Shown piece by piece: positions 9,143-18,034 of a stretch of 64,000 nt of DNA (positions are counted from its first letter, which is position 1; each line of letters opens with the position of its first letter). Origin of the DNA: CBDDBH01 sp965225625 (GTDB taxonomy: Bacteria > Pseudomonadota > Gammaproteobacteria > JADZEE01); contig CBDDBH010000013.1 in assembly GCA_965225625.1 (NCBI GenBank), positions 1 to 64,000 on the forward strand, given 5' to 3'. The position numbers and the translations under genes were made by a program. The notes beneath the pieces are model-generated. The model ran no database searches. It had not been told where the DNA came from and saw only the letters and a list, made by a program, of their open reading frames with translations.

Positions 9143-10149
9143 GGCACAGCAATACGTGCGAGGAGCTCAGCGATAAACCGATCTTTGCTGATCCCTTCGG
9201 CTTCGGCCTCATAGGTCAAGATAACGCGATGTCGCAAAACATCGGCGACGACAGCCTGTACGTCTTCGGGTCCGACATAATCCCGTCCCGCCAACCAGGC
9301 ATGCGCGCGCGAGCAGCGATCCAATGCAATAGTAGCGCGCGGGCTTGCGCCGTATTCCAGCCAACCCGCCAGTTCGGGGTCGTAAATTCCAGGATTGCGG
9401 CTGCCCAGTACAATATTGAGCACATAGCGTTCCAGCGGCTCGGACATATAGATATCGAGCACCTGGCCGCGTGCGGCAAGCACGCTTTGCTGGCTCAAAC
9501 GGGTGTGTTCCGCACGTTTGAAAGCCCCGCCGCTGCGCGCCTCGCTACGCGCCAATTTGAGGATGGCTAATTCGTCCGCTTCGCCCGGATAGTCAATCCG
9601 CACATGCATAAGAAAGCGATCCAGTTGGGCTTCCGGAAGCGGGTAGGTGCCTTCCTGCTCGATTGGATTTTGGGTCGCCATCACTAGGAATAATTCGGGT
9701 AACGGATAAGTTTGACCACCGACGGTGATCTGGCGCTCGCCCATGGCTTCCAATAACGCTGATTGCACCTTGGCGGGGGCCCGGTTGACCTCGTCGGCCA
9801 AGACCAGATTGTGAAACAGTGGACCTTTCTGGAAGCTGAAATCACCGGCTTGCGGACGGTAGATGTCGGTGCCGGTAAGGTCCGCAGGTAACAAATCCGG
9901 GGTGAACTGGACCCGATGAAAATCCGCGTCCAAGCCCTCGCTCAAGACTTTGACTGCCCGGGTCTTGGCGAGCCCGGGAGCGCCTTCAACGAGCAGGTGG
10001 CCGTCCGCGAGCAGCGCAATCAACAATCGGTCCACCAAAGTATCCTGGCCGATGATCAGGCTGCTGATAAATGTCCGCAGCGCTGCAACAGCCGCTTGAT
10101 TTACGTCGATGCCAGTGCCTGCAGGTTTGCCGTTTTCTTGCACATCCAT
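9139..10149 (-). CDS. MoxR-family AAA+ ATPase
   Basis: AAA+ ATPase of 336 residues, predicted to be a cytoplasmic chaperone that inserts metals into, or remodels, target proteins through VWA adaptors. The Walker A motif GAPGLAKT is at 56-63, Walker B LVLADEVNRAP has D119-E120, and the sensor segment LVMATQNPIEQEGTYPLPEAQ is intact, followed by the C-terminal lid. It is the first gene of the bat operon. The region 10150-10402 separates it from divergent nqrA and must hold both promoters, although no strong -35/-10 pair was identified there. Confidence 0.93.
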   Translation of the reverse strand: MDVQENGKPAGTGIDVNQAAVAALRTFISSLIIGQDTLVDRLLIALLADGHLLVEGAPGLAKTRAVKVLSEGLDADFHRVQFTPDLLPADLTGTDIYRPQAGDFSFQKGPLFHNLVLADEVNRAPAKVQSALLEAMGERQITVGGQTYPLPELFLVMATQNPIEQEGTYPLPEAQLDRFLMHVRIDYPGEADELAILKLARSEARSGGAFKRAEHTRLSQQSVLAARGQVLDIYMSEPLERYVLNIVLGSRNPGIYDPELAGWLEYGASPRATIALDRCSRAHAWLAGRDYVGPEDVQAVVADVLRHRVILTYEAEAEGISKDRFIAELLARIAVP

Positions 10150-10402
10150 AAAATTTAACTACCGAACCGGTTTGTCACGTTGCGAGACCGCCATCCTGCG
10201 CGAAAGTTCACGCGCCCCGCGGATGAAACACGACATTTTACTGCAGAGTACAAACTTGTTTAAAGCCGTTAACACAACGAGCAATTTGTCGGCGCCGCGA
10301 TAACCCGTTCGACTTGGATCTGGAGTAAAATGGCGTTCAGCGCGCAGTTGCAAGACTTGCGCGTTGTCGCGAACACTGGGGAGAGTTCGTTGTAACAATA
10401 GC

Positions 10403-11749
10403 ATGTTAAAGAAAATTAAAAAGGGCCTGGATCTACCGATAACCGGTGTGCCGGAGCAGGTCATCACGCCTGGCGCGCAGATCAGTAGTGTCGGCCTCAT
10501 TGGCAGCGACTATATCGACCTGAAACCAACGATGCAGGTTGCCGAAGGCGATCGAGTCCGTTGCGGCCAATCTGTATTCACGGATAAGCGAAATCCTGGA
10601 GTAAATTTCACCGCGCCGGGCAGCGGCATGATTGCAGCCATCAACCGAGGCGCTCGGCGCGTGCTGCAATCGGTCGTCATCCAACTGGACGGGGACGAGC
10701 ACGAATCGTTCGATATAACAGACAGCGAAAAATTGTCAGCGTTGAGCGCAGAACAGGTCAGTGCGGTGTTACTCAAGTCGGGTTTGTGGACAGCGTTGCG
10801 CACGCGGCCGTACAGCAAAATTCCTGCCGCCGACAGCAGTCCCCATTCAATCTTTGTAACCGCCATCGACAGCAACCCGCTTGCAGCTGATCCCGCCATC
10901 GTCATCAAGGAGTTCAATCAGGACTTTAACGATGGACTGGCGGCGATCGCGAAATTGACGACAGGCAGAGTATTCGTGTGCAAAGCCGCCGGCGCTGCAA
11001 TTGACGTTATTGAGCGGGAGCGCATTACCGTGGCTGAATTTGCCGGACCGCACCCGTCGGGATTGGTCGGCACGCACATCCACTTCCTCGATCCGGTCAG
11101 TGCCGCAAAGACAGTGTGGCATTTGAACTATCAGGACGTCATTGCGATCGGCAAGCTTTTCACAACGGGCAGGCTTTGGGTAGAACGGATAGTTGCGCTG
11201 GGCGGACCCGTCGTCAATAAACCAAGGTTATTGCGCACCCGCCTTGGTGCGCACACCGAGGAACTGGTCGCCGAACAATTACAACACATAGAATGCCGGG
11301 TTATCTCCGGGTCGGTGTTATCGGGACGTCAGGCGGCGGGGTGGGGCACCTATCTTGGTCGTTATGACCTGCAGATCAGCGCGCTGGCGGAAGGTCGAGA
11401 GCGCGAGTTTTTTGGCTGGATAACCCCCGGCGTGAATAAATTTTCTAAGACCAATGTATTCCTGTCGAGTTTGGTCCGTCGTCGCAGATTTTCATTTACT
11501 ACCTCCGAACATGGCAGTCCGCGGGCTATGGTGCCAATCGGGACGTACGAAGAAGTGGTTCCTTTGGACATGCTGCCGACGCAGTTATTGCGCGCTTTGG
11601 TGGTGCGCGATACTGATGCCGCGCAGGCCCTCGGTTGCCTGGAACTGGATGAAGAAGATCTTGCCCTTTGTTCTTTTGTCGATTCGGGCAAATATGATTT
11701 CGGCCCCGTGCTGCGCGCCAACCTGGTCCAGATTGAGAAGGACGGCTGA
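10403..11749 (+). CDS. nqrA: Na+-translocating NADH:quinone reductase subunit A
   Basis: First subunit of the Na+-NQR complex, which oxidises NADH, reduces ubiquinone and pumps Na+. NqrA is the peripheral subunit, related to RnfC but without its iron-sulfur motifs. The start at ATG 10403 gives MLKKIKKGLDLPITG, which matches the usual NqrA N-terminus and the usual length (448 residues). An in-frame TTG further upstream is less likely. The GPHPSGLVGTHIHFLDPV segment is typical. The stop overlaps the nqrB start as TGATG. Confidence 0.95.
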   Translation: MLKKIKKGLDLPITGVPEQVITPGAQISSVGLIGSDYIDLKPTMQVAEGDRVRCGQSVFTDKRNPGVNFTAPGSGMIAAINRGARRVLQSVVIQLDGDEHESFDITDSEKLSALSAEQVSAVLLKSGLWTALRTRPYSKIPAADSSPHSIFVTAIDSNPLAADPAIVIKEFNQDFNDGLAAIAKLTTGRVFVCKAAGAAIDVIERERITVAEFAGPHPSGLVGTHIHFLDPVSAAKTVWHLNYQDVIAIGKLFTTGRLWVERIVALGGPVVNKPRLLRTRLGAHTEELVAEQLQHIECRVISGSVLSGRQAAGWGTYLGRYDLQISALAEGREREFFGWITPGVNKFSKTNVFLSSLVRRRRFSFTTSEHGSPRAMVPIGTYEEVVPLDMLPTQLLRALVVRDTDAAQALGCLELDEEDLALCSFVDSGKYDFGPVLRANLVQIEKDG

Positions 11750-12963
11750 TGCTGGCACTACGGCGCTATCTCGATCGTCTGCACCCGCTGTTTGCAAAGG
11801 GCGGGCCTTACGAAAAATATTTCGCGCTCTACGAGATGGTCGATACGTTTCTGTATACGCCGGCCGATGTTACCCGTGGCAGGCTGCATGTGCGCGATGG
11901 GAGCGATCTCAAACGCCTCATGAGTTATGTCGTTGTCGCAACCCTGCCTTGTATCCTGGTGGCATGCTGGAACACCGGCTATCAAGCTAACCTGGCCATG
12001 GCTTCGCTCGGCATCGACACCGCAACTGGGTGGCGTGGGGCCGCTCTCGCGCTGCTTGGCATAGGCTACAACCCAAACAGTATCCTCGCCTGTGTCTGGC
12101 ACGGGTTTGTCTATTTCCTGCCGTTGTACATTGTCACCGTTGCCGCCGGGGGTGTCTGGGAAGTGTTGTTTGCCGCCGTTCGCAACCATGAAGTAAATGA
12201 GGGATTCCTTGTTACGTCAATGTTATTCACCCTGACACTACCGCCGACGATTCCGCTATGGCAGGTCGCGCTGGGAATTTCTTTTGGCGTTGTCATCGGC
12301 AAAGAGGTATTTGGTGGGACCGGCAAGAATTTCTTGAACCCAGCGTTAACCGGGCGTGCTTTTCTGTTTTTCGCCTACCCGGCGCAGATGTCGGGCGACA
12401 CCGCGTGGACCGCCGTGGATGGGTTCAGTGGCGCAACGCCGCTCGCGCTAGCCGCGGCCGGGGGCATCGAAGCCGTTACCGGTGCCGGGGTGACGTTGCA
12501 GCAGAGCTTTCTTGGCGCCATCCAGGGGTCGATCGGTGCAACCTCGACGCTCGCCTGTTTGTTCGGGGCTTGTATGCTGATTTACACCAAAGTTGCGTCC
12601 TGGCGAATAATTTCCGGTGTGTTTCTGGGTATGGTGATCACCGCGACACTACTCAATCTGATTGGCAGCGATAGTAACCCGATGTTCGCAGTGCCCTGGT
12701 ATTGGCACCTGTGCCTGGGTGGTTTTGCCTTCGGTATGGTTTTCATGGCAACCGATCCCGTGAGTGCGGCAATGTCCAACGCGGGACGGTGGATGTTCGG
12801 TGGCTTGATCGGATTTATGACCGTCCTCATCCGTGTGGTAAACCCGGCGTTTCCGGAAGGTATCATGCTGGCTATTTTATTCGCTAACTTGTTCGCGCCG
12901 CTCATCGACTGGTCAGTCATGCAGTTCGACATCCGCCGCAGAATTCGACGCAGCGCTACGTAG
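11749..12963 (+). CDS. nqrB: Na+-NQR subunit B, covalent FMN membrane subunit
   Basis: Inner membrane subunit of 404 residues with about ten hydrophobic segments. The flavinylation motif SGAT is at 227-230 in GFSGATPLA; T230 should carry FMN attached by the ApbE protein encoded downstream. Other family landmarks are GGTGKNFLNPALTGRAF and FMATDPVSA. NqrB also contributes to the ubiquinone and Na+ path. It overlaps nqrA by one base. Confidence 0.96.
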   Translation: MLALRRYLDRLHPLFAKGGPYEKYFALYEMVDTFLYTPADVTRGRLHVRDGSDLKRLMSYVVVATLPCILVACWNTGYQANLAMASLGIDTATGWRGAALALLGIGYNPNSILACVWHGFVYFLPLYIVTVAAGGVWEVLFAAVRNHEVNEGFLVTSMLFTLTLPPTIPLWQVALGISFGVVIGKEVFGGTGKNFLNPALTGRAFLFFAYPAQMSGDTAWTAVDGFSGATPLALAAAGGIEAVTGAGVTLQQSFLGAIQGSIGATSTLACLFGACMLIYTKVASWRIISGVFLGMVITATLLNLIGSDSNPMFAVPWYWHLCLGGFAFGMVFMATDPVSAAMSNAGRWMFGGLIGFMTVLIRVVNPAFPEGIMLAILFANLFAPLIDWSVMQFDIRRRIRRSAT

Positions 12964-12976
12964 GCAGAAACGCAAA

Positions 12977-13744
12977 ATGAGCACTGACAGTACTGCCAGG
13001 ACTTTCACCGTAGCGTTGGTATTGTGCCTGGTCTGCTCAGTGGTAGTGTCCACCGCCGCGGTCAAACTGCGCCCGCAGCAGCAAGCCAACAAAGCGAACG
13101 ACAAGCGGCGCAATATCCTGGAGGTTGCCGGTCTTTTTCAGGAAGGTGCGGATGTGGATGAACTATTCCGCCAAATCGATACCCGAGTCGTGGAGCTGGC
13201 AAGCGGTAATTACACTGATAGCATCAATGCGGACTCCTACGAGCAGCGCGATGCAGCGCGTGATCCACAACGCAGCCACGCAATTGCAGCGGCTGACGAC
13301 ATTGCCCGTATCGGGCGCCGAGCCGATTTTGCCAGCGTTTACCTGGTTAAGGATCACCGCGGCAATACCAATCGTGTGATATTGCCCGTGCACGGTTACG
13401 GCTTGTGGTCCACGCTTTATGGCTTTCTTGCACTGGATGCCGATGGCAGCACTATTTACGGACTGAAATTTTATGACCATGCCGAAACCCCCGGGCTTGG
13501 CGGTGAAGTCGACAATCCCCGATGGCGCAGCCAATGGCGCGGCAAACTCGCCCTGGACGACAGTGGCGTGCCGCGCATCGAGGTGGTACGCGGCCGCGTG
13601 AACGAGAGCAAAGCTGACAGCACCTACCAGGTTGATGGACTTGCCGGCGCGACACTCACAGGCACTGGCGTAACCAACCTGTTGCGCTATTGGCTGGGCA
13701 CTCAGGGCTTCGGCCCATATCTGCAAAAACTCAAACAGGGTTAA
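12977..13744 (+). CDS. nqrC: Na+-NQR subunit C, covalent FMN periplasmic subunit
   Basis: Protein of 255 residues with one N-terminal membrane anchor (about 9-29) and a periplasmic FMN-binding domain. The flavin site is DGLAGATLTG with the acceptor threonine at 226; the first position of the SGAT consensus is Ala here rather than Ser. HGYGLWSTLYGFLALD and HAETPGLGGEV are typical of NqrC. It sits 13 bases after nqrB. Confidence 0.95.
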   Translation: MSTDSTARTFTVALVLCLVCSVVVSTAAVKLRPQQQANKANDKRRNILEVAGLFQEGADVDELFRQIDTRVVELASGNYTDSINADSYEQRDAARDPQRSHAIAAADDIARIGRRADFASVYLVKDHRGNTNRVILPVHGYGLWSTLYGFLALDADGSTIYGLKFYDHAETPGLGGEVDNPRWRSQWRGKLALDDSGVPRIEVVRGRVNESKADSTYQVDGLAGATLTGTGVTNLLRYWLGTQGFGPYLQKLKQG

Positions 13745-13747
13745 TCA

Positions 13748-14410
13748 ATGGCAAGCGAAGCTAGACTGGTAATCGTTGATCCCTTGTTCAACAACAACCC
13801 GATTGCGCTGCAGGTTTTGGGTATCTGCTCAGCGCTGGCGGTAACAACGTCGCTTGCGAATGCGCTGATTATGTCGCTGGCACTGACCTCGGTGGTTGCC
13901 TTCTCCAATGCTTCCATCAGCATGATCCGCAACCAGGTTCCCAACAGTATTCGCATTATCGTGCAAATGACGATTATTGCGTCGTTGGTGATCGTCGTCG
14001 ATCAAATCCTCAAGGCGTATGCCTACGAAATCAGCAAGCAATTATCGGTGTTCGTCGGCTTGATTATTACCAATTGCATCGTGCTCGGTCGCGCCGAAGC
14101 GTACGCCATGAAGAATCCGCCTGGCTTAAGTTTTCTCGATGGTATCGGCAACGGATTGGGCTATAGCGCGATTTTGATATTGGTTGGAAGCGTAAGGGAA
14201 TTGCTGGGCGCAGGCTCATTGCTGGGTTACCCGGTGTTGCCCCTGGTAACCGAGGGAGGATGGTATTACCCAAACGGGTTGTTGTTGCTGCCGCCAAGCG
14301 CGTTTTTCATCATCGGCTTGTTGATTTGGGGTCTACGCACCTGGAAACCGGCACAGCTTGAGAAACGTGAATACCAGATCCATCAAGTACACCGCACGGA
14401 AGTGATCTGA
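13748..14410 (+). CDS. nqrD: Na+-NQR subunit D
   Basis: Integral membrane subunit of 220 residues with six predicted helices. The conserved cysteine segments GICSALAVT and TNCIVLGRAEAYA, which in the family take part in an intramembrane iron centre shared with NqrE, are both present. The C-terminus is a short charged tail. The stop overlaps the nqrE ATG (TGATG). Confidence 0.95.
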   Translation: MASEARLVIVDPLFNNNPIALQVLGICSALAVTTSLANALIMSLALTSVVAFSNASISMIRNQVPNSIRIIVQMTIIASLVIVVDQILKAYAYEISKQLSVFVGLIITNCIVLGRAEAYAMKNPPGLSFLDGIGNGLGYSAILILVGSVRELLGAGSLLGYPVLPLVTEGGWYYPNGLLLLPPSAFFIIGLLIWGLRTWKPAQLEKREYQIHQVHRTEVI

Positions 14411-15018
14411 TGGAAGCCCATCTCAGCCTGTTGGTCACCTCCATCTTTATGGAGAACCTGGCACTCGCCTTCTTCCTGGGCATGTGTACTTTCCTCGCTG
14501 TATCGAAAAAAATCGAAACGGCGATCGGCCTGGGTGCCGCAGTCATCGTGGTGCAGGGGATTACCGTTCCTGCGAACAATCTTTTGTTTCAGTACTTGTT
14601 AAAGGACGGCGCCTTGGGTTGGGCCGGCTTTGGTGACGCTGATCTCAGTTTTCTAGGTCTGATCTGTTACATCGGTGTAATCGCGGCGATGGTGCAGATC
14701 CTTGAGATGGCATTGGATAAATATTTCCCCGCGCTTTACCAGGCCTTGGGCATTTTTCTGCCGCTGATTACCGTCAATTGCGCGATTTTAGGTGGCACCT
14801 TATTCATGGTCGAACGCAATTACACATTTTCCGAGAGCGTTGTCTACGGTTTCGGCAGTGGCATAGGCTGGGCGCTGGCAATCACCGCGCTCGCCGGGAT
14901 CCGTGAAAAACTCAAATACAGCGATGTCCCCGACGGCTTGCAGGGTCTGGGAATCACCTTTATCACGGTAGGTCTTATGTCACTGGGATTCATGGCGTTC
15001 TCCGGAATAAAACTCTAG
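14410..15018 (+). CDS. nqrE: Na+-NQR subunit E
   Basis: Six-helix membrane protein of 202 residues, sister of NqrD. It contains LGMCTFLAVSKK and TVNCAILGGTLFM, the two cysteine-containing inverted repeats that pair with those of NqrD. The family-typical start (MEAHLSLLVTSIFMENLALA) supports ATG at 14410. Confidence 0.95.
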   Translation: MEAHLSLLVTSIFMENLALAFFLGMCTFLAVSKKIETAIGLGAAVIVVQGITVPANNLLFQYLLKDGALGWAGFGDADLSFLGLICYIGVIAAMVQILEMALDKYFPALYQALGIFLPLITVNCAILGGTLFMVERNYTFSESVVYGFGSGIGWALAITALAGIREKLKYSDVPDGLQGLGITFITVGLMSLGFMAFSGIKL

Positions 15019-15023
15019 CGGCG

Positions 15024-16247
15024 ATGCTCGAAATCGCTCTAGGTGTCTCTGCGTTTACCACCATCGTTCTGGTGTTGGTGGGGATCATTCTCGCGGCTAA
15101 ATCGAAGTTGGTTGCCTCGGGCGAGATCGCGGTATTGATAAATGGTGAACGAACCCTGAGCACGCCGGTTGGTACAAAGTTGCTGACTGCGTTGGCAAGC
15201 GAACATCTGTTCGTTGCCTCAGCCTGCGGAGGCGGCGGTAGTTGCGGGCAGTGCAGGGTAAAGGTGCTTGAGGGGGGAGGTTCAATCCTGCCAACCGAAA
15301 CGTCGCACATCAACAAACGAGAAGCTGCCGCAGGTGAACGTCTGTCGTGCCAACTGACGTGCAAGCAGGACATGAAAATCGAGGTCCCGGAAGAAGTTTT
15401 CGGGGTGAAGAAGTGGGAATGCACGGTACGCTCTAACCATAACGTGGCGACCTTTATCAAGGAACTGGTGCTGGAGTTGCCGCAGAATGAGCATGTGGAT
15501 TTCCGTGCCGGCGGATACATTCAGATCGAATCCCCAGGCTACGAATTGGATTACAAAGACATCGATGTCGAGGAACGGTTTCGAGCCGATTGGGATCACT
15601 TCAATCTGTGGCGCTACAAATCCGTGGTGACCGAACCCGTCGTGCGCGCCTATTCCATGGCGAATTATCCGGGTGAGGGGGGCATTATCATGCTTAATGT
15701 TCGCATTGCATCGCCACCGCCAGGTGCTGCCAGCGACGTGCCGCCAGGAAAAATGTCGTCCTACATACACGGTCTGAAACCGGGCGCGAAGGTCACGATT
15801 TCAGGACCCTTTGGCGAATTCTTTGCGCGCGAAACTGAAAACGAGATGATTTTCGTTGGAGGTGGGGCAGGCATGGCGCCGATGCGCTCACACATCTTCG
15901 ATCAACTAAAACGTTTGAACAGCAAACGCAAGATGAGTTTTTGGTACGGCGCCCGCAGCGCCGGCGAAATGTTCTACGTTGAGGATTTTGACGGACTACA
16001 ATCGCAATTCGAGAACTTCGCATGGCATGTGGCGCTATCGGATCCCAAACCCGAAGACAATTGGAGTGGTTACACTGGCTTCATCCACAACGTCCTCTAC
16101 GAAAATTACCTGGCGGATCATCGGGCACCTGAGGATTGCGAATACTATATGTGCGGTCCGCCGATGATGAATTCCGCGGTCATTCGAATGCTCGAAGATC
16201 TGGGTGTCGAGCGCGCTCACATACTGCTGGACGATTTCGGTGGTTAG
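15024..16247 (+). CDS. nqrF: Na+-NQR subunit F, NADH-oxidising flavoprotein
   Basis: Electron entry subunit of 407 residues. One N-terminal membrane helix (about 4-25), a plant-type 2Fe-2S domain with cysteines C68, C74, C77 and C109 (ACGGGGSCGQC), then a ferredoxin-NADP reductase-like module with FAD motif RAYSMANYP at 208-216 and NADH motif GGGAGMAPMRSH. All ligands are present. It closes the structural nqr genes. Confidence 0.96.
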   Translation: MLEIALGVSAFTTIVLVLVGIILAAKSKLVASGEIAVLINGERTLSTPVGTKLLTALASEHLFVASACGGGGSCGQCRVKVLEGGGSILPTETSHINKREAAAGERLSCQLTCKQDMKIEVPEEVFGVKKWECTVRSNHNVATFIKELVLELPQNEHVDFRAGGYIQIESPGYELDYKDIDVEERFRADWDHFNLWRYKSVVTEPVVRAYSMANYPGEGGIIMLNVRIASPPPGAASDVPPGKMSSYIHGLKPGAKVTISGPFGEFFARETENEMIFVGGGAGMAPMRSHIFDQLKRLNSKRKMSFWYGARSAGEMFYVEDFDGLQSQFENFAWHVALSDPKPEDNWSGYTGFIHNVLYENYLADHRAPEDCEYYMCGPPMMNSAVIRMLEDLGVERAHILLDDFGG

Positions 16248-16297
16248 GTCCACGCTGCGTGCGGCCACACATCGGATCCGGCCACTGGATTAAGTTC

Positions 16298-17326
16298 ATG
16301 GGCCTGCTGCGGGCTTGCGGCGAAGGTATTGTCGTGGCAACGCTGGCGGTGACAATCGGCGCATGTGATCGAGTCCAGCGGCTGAACTTGAGCGGCGAAG
16401 CCATGGGCACGAGCTACAGTGTCAAGTTTTTCGCCCCAGCCAGCGCCGAGCACGCACTCGCCGAGGGGGTCGCGGCAAAACTTGCCGAGGTCGACGCGTT
16501 GATGTCTACCTACCGGCAAGACTCCGAATTATCGCGCTTCAATAAGCATGAGGGGACTGACTGGTATGCGGTATCAGGTCCCCTTTACACGGTTGTGGCC
16601 AGTGCCCTGGAGGTGAGCAGGACAAGCGGCGGCGCGTTTGATATAACTGTCGGACCTCTAGTCAATATTTGGGGATTCGGCACTGAAGAGCGCGGCGGGG
16701 CGCCGCCACCATCAGCAGCTGTGCAACGCGAACGCGAGCGCGTGGGGTACGAGAATCTCACGGTGCGCTCAACACCACCCGCCTTACGCAAGCGGCGCGC
16801 TGATATCTATCTGGATTTGTCCGCCATCGCCAAGGGTTACTCCGTGGATGTCGTTGCTGTCTACCTGAGTACGCAGGGCGTCAAGGATTATATGGTCGAG
16901 GTGGGCGGCGAACTGCGCGCCGCCGGCCACAATGCCAACGATCAACCATGGCGCATCGGTGTTGAAAAACCACTGGTCGGCGCCCGCATCGTTGCGCGAA
17001 TAGTGCCTTTGAAGAACATGGGCATGGCGACCTCCGGCGGTTATAGAAATTTCTTCGAATATGCTGGAGTACGATATTCGCACACGCTAGACCCTTTGAC
17101 CGCGGCACCTATCACGCATAATCTTGCTGCGGTCACTGTGTTGCATGAATCCGCGATGCAGGCCGATGCCTGGGCTACCGCCTTGCTGGTAATGGGGCCA
17201 CAGCGTGGATTTGCACTGGCCGCAACACTCCAGATTATGGCTTTATTTGTAGTAGCTGATGAGACGCTCGGGTTCGAGGAAAAATCGACACCTGTGTTTG
17301 ATGATTATCTGAAAACCGTACACTGA
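16298..17326 (+). CDS. apbE: ApbE-type FAD:protein FMN transferase, lipoprotein
   Basis: Mg2+-dependent enzyme that attaches FMN to threonine in proteins such as NqrB and NqrC. ATG 16298 begins a lipoprotein signal with lipobox TIGAC; starts further upstream would add an unrelated arginine-rich stretch. Motifs seen: GEAMGTSYSV at the N-terminus, MSTYRQDSELSRFN, SGGAFDITVGPLVNIWGFG, DLSAIAKGYSVD, and YSHTLDPLTAAPI near the C-terminus. Its position directly after nqrF fits its job in maturing the complex. Confidence 0.94.
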   Translation: MGLLRACGEGIVVATLAVTIGACDRVQRLNLSGEAMGTSYSVKFFAPASAEHALAEGVAAKLAEVDALMSTYRQDSELSRFNKHEGTDWYAVSGPLYTVVASALEVSRTSGGAFDITVGPLVNIWGFGTEERGGAPPPSAAVQRERERVGYENLTVRSTPPALRKRRADIYLDLSAIAKGYSVDVVAVYLSTQGVKDYMVEVGGELRAAGHNANDQPWRIGVEKPLVGARIVARIVPLKNMGMATSGGYRNFFEYAGVRYSHTLDPLTAAPITHNLAAVTVLHESAMQADAWATALLVMGPQRGFALAATLQIMALFVVADETLGFEEKSTPVFDDYLKTVH

Positions 17327-17328
17327 TA

Positions 17329-17514
17329 ATGGCGACGTTTCTAATCACATTTCTTGCGCTGATGCTGGTGGTAGCAGCAATGGCCATTGGCGTCATATTC
17401 GGCCGTCGCCCCATCAAAGGCAGCTGCGGCGGTCTGAATAACGTAACCGGCCTGGAACAGGAATGTCCGATCTGTTCCGACCCGGCGGCATGCATTGCCA
17501 AGCAAGAGGGTTGA
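17329..17514 (+). CDS. nqrM: NqrM, Na+-NQR maturation protein
   Basis: Small membrane protein of 61 residues: one N-terminal helix followed by a cysteine-rich end with CGG in SCGGLNN and a later ECPICSDPAAC cluster. NqrM is needed in Vibrio for assembly of Na+-NQR and probably delivers iron to the NqrD/NqrE centre. The gene begins two bases after the apbE stop, in the standard nqrF-apbE-nqrM order. Confidence 0.93.
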   Translation: MATFLITFLALMLVVAAMAIGVIFGRRPIKGSCGGLNNVTGLEQECPICSDPAACIAKQEG

Positions 17515-17517
17515 AAA

Positions 17518-17940
17518 ATGCTTTCAGAGGTAAGCGTCAAAAGCTATATGGCCGCAAATCTGGTCACGTTCACACCGGATATGGATGTGTTGCGAGCCAT
17601 CCATCTATTAATCGAGAAGCGAATCTCAGGCGCTCCGGTAGTGGATGAACACGGCAACTTGCTGGGTATGTTGTCCGAGCGCGACTGCGTAAAGGTTGCG
17701 TTGAGCGCCGGTTATTACAACGAATTCGGTGGTCCCGTCTCCGACTACATGACGGCGGACGTCGAGACCATTGATGGCGACACAAGTATTGTTGAGTTGG
17801 CTGAATTGTTCATCAATAAACCATTTCGTCGCTACCCGGTGGTGGAGAATAACCGTCTAATTGGCCAAATCAGTGTTCGCGACGTGCTGCGCGCGCTGGA
17901 GTTACTCGCGGACCCGGAACATCAGTCATTCGGCCGCTGA
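17518..17940 (+). CDS. CBS-pair domain protein
   Basis: Protein of 140 residues made of two CBS domains (about 8-65 and 75-133), with typical VSDYMTADVETIDGD and GQISVRDVLRALE segments. CBS pairs usually bind adenosine nucleotides and act as energy sensors. It follows nqrM by three bases, so it is probably cotranscribed; a link to NQR is inferred from position only. Confidence 0.85.
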   Translation: MLSEVSVKSYMAANLVTFTPDMDVLRAIHLLIEKRISGAPVVDEHGNLLGMLSERDCVKVALSAGYYNEFGGPVSDYMTADVETIDGDTSIVELAELFINKPFRRYPVVENNRLIGQISVRDVLRALELLADPEHQSFGR

Positions 17941-18034
17941 AATCTAAGTCTTAATCTCCGTCTTTTTGCAGACAATCGTGAATTACCTCCCAGGCGCGAC
18001 TGCGGATGCGCCGGCATTACCAAGCTGAGTTGCT

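Noticed and set aside
10847..11122. Antisense frames within nqrA
   Set aside because: nqrA is a strong full-length match, and the antisense frames have no features of their own.
16136..16297. N-terminal extension of apbE overlapping nqrF
   Set aside because: The extra 54 residues are arginine-rich and precede a proper lipoprotein signal that starts at 16298.
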